Origin: Candidatus Pacearchaeota archaeon
Lineage (GTDB): Archaea > Nanobdellota > Nanobdellia > Pacearchaeales > GW2011-AR1
Assembly (NCBI GenBank): GCA_017608985.1
Contig: JAFCEV010000012.1
Location: 1 to 14,440 of the forward strand
Reading direction: 5' to 3'
DNA: 14,440 bases
Positions 12,242-14,440 of the stretch are shown in pieces. The notes beneath the pieces were generated by a model, which saw nothing but the letters and a program-made list of their open reading frames with translations, did no database searches and had not been told where the DNA came from. Every line of letters starts with the position of its first letter. Within the stretch, counting starts at the first letter, position 1. The translations under genes were made by a program, and so were the position numbers.

Positions 12242-12300
12242 TAGAGTTTTTGATATATATAAAATACAATATAGGTTTAAAAACTTTTATTTTTTGCAAC

Positions 12301-12316
12301 CGAAAGATATTTATTT
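12301..12316 (+). promoter_or_regulatory. BRE/TATA promoter of the tfe-rhomboid-SpoIIM operon
   Basis: CGAAAGATATTTATTT has ATATTTAT centred about 26 nt before the ATG at 12337. It shares the CGAAA upstream element with the promoters at 917 and 2883. The two downstream genes have no spacing for promoters of their own. Confidence 0.55.
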
Positions 12317-12336
12317 GAATACTTTTTATTATTCTG

Positions 12337-13092
12337 ATGTTGAATAAATTTCTTAAAGAGGTTATATCTATTATTGTTGGAAAACAGGCAGAGGATATTA
12401 TTAGCCCTCTTGATAGTGCGAAATATACGAATGAGTTTTTAATAGCGAAAAAGCTTGGAATTACAATTAATCAGACAAGAAATATTTTATATAAAATTGC
12501 TGACTACGGTTTAATTTCATCTATAAGAAAAAAAGATAAAAAGAAAGGATGGTATACTTATTTTTGGAAAATCGAGACTCTTAAATCTTTAGAGTTCCTG
12601 CGAGAAATTTTGCTCAAGAGAATAGAACAAATAAATAATAAAATAAAAAGCAGGGAGACAAAAGAATTTTATGTTTGCGAAGAATGCAATATAGAATTTA
12701 ACGAAGAGAGTGCGCTTCTCCATGATTTTATGTGTCCAGAATGCGGTAAAGTTTTGACATTAAAAAATAATACTAAATTTTTGAGAGAACTTAATCGAGA
12801 ATTAGTTAAATCAAAAAAAGAACTTAAGCTTTTGGATATTGAGATAAAGAAAGAAAAAGAAAAAGCAGAAAAAAGAAGAATCAAAGAAATCAAAAAAATG
12901 GAAAAAGATAAAAAGAAAGGGAAGAATATTAAAAAAGCAGTGACAAAAAAAAGAAAAGTAACTAAAACAATGAAGAAAAAACCTCCCAAAAAGCCTGTGA
13001 GGAAAAAGAAAATGAAAGTGGTAAAAAAAAAGAAAAAACTAGCTAAAAAAATTAAAAAAACTAAATCTAAAAAATTCAAGAGAAAGAGATAA
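12337..13092 (+). CDS. tfe: Transcription factor E (TFIIE-alpha homologue) with a long lysine-rich tail
   Basis: TFE helps archaeal RNA polymerase open promoter DNA alongside TBP and TFB. The 251-residue product has an N-terminal winged helix (about 1-85: FLIAKKLGITINQTRNILYK, then IADYGLISSIRKKDKKKGWY) with the family's YTYFWKI ending. A helical linker and a Cys4 zinc ribbon follow (Cys114, Cys117, Cys133, Cys136). Ordinary archaeal TFE ends near residue 180. Here a further 85 or so residues (about 165-251) are almost only Lys with some Arg, Thr and Pro, including TKKRKVTKTMKKKPPKKPVR. This tail probably binds DNA or RNA non-specifically. It could also be a divergent TFE paralogue, but both domains look intact. 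The stop overlaps the rhomboid start by one base. Confidence 0.9.
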   Translation: MLNKFLKEVISIIVGKQAEDIISPLDSAKYTNEFLIAKKLGITINQTRNILYKIADYGLISSIRKKDKKKGWYTYFWKIETLKSLEFLREILLKRIEQINNKIKSRETKEFYVCEECNIEFNEESALLHDFMCPECGKVLTLKNNTKFLRELNRELVKSKKELKLLDIEIKKEKEKAEKRRIKEIKKMEKDKKKGKNIKKAVTKKRKVTKTMKKKPPKKPVRKKKMKVVKKKKKLAKKIKKTKSKKFKRKR

Positions 13093-13787
13093 TGGTTTGG
13101 GTTTATAGAGTTTATCCAAGAAAGAAAAAGAATTTTTTCGGTGGGTTTAGTGTGAATACATGGATAATTTTGGTTAATGTTTTTTTATGGTTTATTATTT
13201 TAATCACTCTTTCAATAAATTCAGATTCTATAAAGTATTTTGCTTTACAGCCGACAGCTTTTATTTCTGGACAATATTTATGGACAATTTTAATTAGTAT
13301 GTTTGCCCATATTTATTTTTGGCATATTTTTGCGAATATGATAACCTTGGCTTTTGTTGGGGGGTTTGTCCAGAAAATTTTGGGACAGAAAAGATATCTA
13401 TGTTTTTATTTAATTTCAGGAATTTTAGCCTCTCTATTTTTTATTCTTTTATCTGTTTTTTTTGGTAATTCTGAATGGGGTATAAAAATTTTTGGCAGTC
13501 CTGAAATTTTTGCTTTAGGTGCTTCTGGTGCTATTTTTGGTTTAGCTGGATTGATAACTATTTTAATTCCTAGAATGAAAGTTCTTGCATTTTTTATAAT
13601 CCCTATGCCTATGTGGACGGCAATGGTTCTCTTTCTTGGGTTTTTCTGGGTATTATCTGCTTTTGCTGGATTACCTATAGGTAATAGCGCCCATCTTGGA
13701 GGATTTTTAACAGGTATAGTTTACGGATTATATTTAAGGAATAAGTTTCCAAAGAAAACCCATATGCTAAACAGGCATTTTTCATAA
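13092..13787 (+). CDS. Rhomboid-family intramembrane serine protease
   Basis: The 231-residue polytopic protein cleaves membrane-spanning substrates within the bilayer. It has six or so hydrophobic segments, the first after a basic N-terminus (RVYPRKKK). The rhomboid signatures are present: an HIYFWHIFANM motif in the second helix, GASGAIFGLAG with catalytic Ser145, and NSAHLGGFLTG with catalytic His201, giving the Ser-His dyad. The substrate is unknown. Its ATG (13092-13094) uses the last base of the tfe stop, and the next gene starts 1 bp after its stop, so it lies in the middle of a three-gene operon. Linkage to a transcription factor probably reflects operon compaction more than function, though a shared envelope role with the SpoIIM-like protein is possible. 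Confidence 0.92.
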   Translation: MVWVYRVYPRKKKNFFGGFSVNTWIILVNVFLWFIILITLSINSDSIKYFALQPTAFISGQYLWTILISMFAHIYFWHIFANMITLAFVGGFVQKILGQKRYLCFYLISGILASLFFILLSVFFGNSEWGIKIFGSPEIFALGASGAIFGLAGLITILIPRMKVLAFFIIPMPMWTAMVLFLGFFWVLSAFAGLPIGNSAHLGGFLTGIVYGLYLRNKFPKKTHMLNRHFS

Positions 13788-13788
13788 A

Positions 13789-14379
13789 ATGAACAAAAGA
13801 AGAGGTTTTAATTTGAAAGATGAATATAAAAAGAGCTGGAAATATATTAAAGAGTCAAAGAATTTTATATATATAATTATTGGAATTTTTTTGCTTTTCG
13901 CATTTGCTGGTTTTTTTATTCAGACACCGGATTCTATTGCAGAACAAATATTAAATTTTCTTCAGCAATTATTGGAAAAAACAAGAGGTATGTCTTCAGG
14001 AAGACTTCTTTTATTTATATTCTTCAATAATTTACAAAGCAGTTTTTTTGGGATAATTCTCGGAATTATTTTTGGAATTTTTCCTATTCTTTCTGCTGCT
14101 GTCAATGGCTATGTCCTCGGATTTGTTTCTTTTATGAGTTCAGCAGAAGAGGGATTTTTTGTTTTGTTAAGAATTCTTCCTCATGGAATTTTTGAACTGC
14201 CTGCTGTTTTTATATCTCTCGGAATTGGATTAAAACTTGGAATATCTGTTTTTTATGAAGAAAAAAGAAAAAATTTCAAAAATTATTTCAGGAATTCTCT
14301 GAGGGTGTTTTTATTTATTGTAATCCCTCTATTAATAATTGCAGCACTTATTGAAGGAACCTTAATTTCTTTAAGTTAA
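13789..14379 (+). CDS. SpoIIM-family (stage II sporulation protein M / DUF95) membrane protein
   Basis: The 196-residue integral membrane protein has a basic amphipathic N-terminus (about 1-24) and hydrophobic segments around 26-46, 70-98, 100-120, 128-152 and 168-195. The family landmarks are visible: NNLQSSFFGIILGIIFGIFP, then AAVNGYVLGF, then LPHGIFELPAVFISLGIGLK, and a C-terminal IIAALIEGTL. In Bacillus SpoIIM is part of the membrane-remodelling DMP complex with a peptidoglycan hydrolase. Archaea lack peptidoglycan, so the role here must be different and is unknown; membrane remodelling is only a guess. It starts 1 bp after the rhomboid stop. The stop overlaps, by 4 nt, the end of a convergent minus-strand frame. 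Confidence 0.88.
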   Translation: MNKRRGFNLKDEYKKSWKYIKESKNFIYIIIGIFLLFAFAGFFIQTPDSIAEQILNFLQQLLEKTRGMSSGRLLLFIFFNNLQSSFFGIILGIIFGIFPILSAAVNGYVLGFVSFMSSAEEGFFVLLRILPHGIFELPAVFISLGIGLKLGISVFYEEKRKNFKNYFRNSLRVFLFIVIPLLIIAALIEGTLISLS

Positions 14380-14440
14380 TCTTTCAAATCATTGATTCCT
14401 AAGATTATCAACAACAGTCCTATGAAGAATACTATCCAGA
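14376..14440 (-). CDS. C-terminal end of a convergent membrane protein gene (partial)
   Basis: On the minus strand the edge of the window reads WIVFFIGLLLIILGINDLKD followed by a TAA at 14376-14378. It is one hydrophobic helix with a short polar tail, typical of the end of a membrane protein. It overlaps the SpoIIM stop by 4 nt in a tail-to-tail arrangement. Only 20 residues are visible, so the identity is unknown, and a chance open frame cannot be excluded. Confidence 0.45.
   Translation of the reverse strand, partial: WIVFFIGLLLIILGINDLKD

Noticed and set aside
12669..13079. Long Phe/Leu-rich frame opposite the TFE tail
   Set aside because: It is the antisense of lysine codons and has no promoter or SD; the same applies to the Phe-rich frames opposite the winged-helix and coiled-coil genes.
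1..14440. CRISPR arrays, insertion sequences, rRNA genes, integration sites
   Set aside because: No spaced repeats, transposase core motifs, terminal inverted repeats or rRNA-like conserved stretches were seen. The transposase-like opening of GlyRS is only a short N-terminal module.

Overview
The window comes from a very AT-rich, extremely gene-dense archaeal genome. Archaeal identity is shown by ribosomal protein S17e, a tRNA-splicing endonuclease, transcription factor E, an archaeal/eukaryotic-type glycyl-tRNA synthetase, an intron-bearing tRNA, and TATA/BRE promoters centred about 25-28 nt before start codons. Two other synthetases, LeuRS and a short AlaRS, are of bacterial type. That mixture, with overlapping genes, lysine-rich proteins and a C-terminally truncated AlaRS, suggests a DPANN archaeon of the Nanoarchaeota/Pacearchaeota/Woesearchaeota kind. 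The exact lineage is inferred, not proven.

Layout. 1-915: 3' end of a membrane-anchored extracytoplasmic protein. 952-2622: GlyRS with an extra N-terminal module. 2731-2820: a 29-residue lysine-rich protein. 2919-3326: a HIT hydrolase whose last codons overlap, on the other strand, the 3' end of an intron-containing tRNA(CAT) at 3307-3397. The promoter of this tRNA sits on the stop codon of the S17e gene (3420-3629, minus). 3630-4010 holds a promoter-backed short transcription unit and a possible 43-residue ORF. 4011-4892 and 4927-5448 (minus): a winged-helix protein and the splicing endonuclease EndA. 5449-5658: divergent intergenic region with a 40-bp GC island. 5659-8112: LeuRS, overlapping by 4 nt a secreted transglutaminase-like protein (8109-9119), then a four-helix membrane protein (9165-9548). 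On the minus strand come AlaRS (9558-11255) and a two-gene coiled-coil operon (11298-12208). Divergent from it, 12337-14379 is a tight cluster of TFE with a lysine tail, a rhomboid protease and a SpoIIM-family membrane protein. A minus-strand gene end begins at 14376.

How it fits together. Most of the region serves translation and RNA processing: three synthetases, a tRNA, a ribosomal protein and the enzyme that removes the intron found in that tRNA. A smaller part concerns transcription initiation (TFE) and the cell envelope. Most genes look leaderless. Only the 29-residue basic protein and the four-helix membrane protein have a clear leader with a Shine-Dalgarno sequence.

The most striking part is 3290-3660. 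There the tRNA terminator, tRNA 3' half, HIT stop codon, tRNA promoter and S17e stop codon are nested. The tRNA T-loop carries A instead of the conserved C56, and this same base creates the HIT stop codon. The D-loop also lacks the GG doublet that would partner C56. No insertion sequence, CRISPR array or rRNA was seen.
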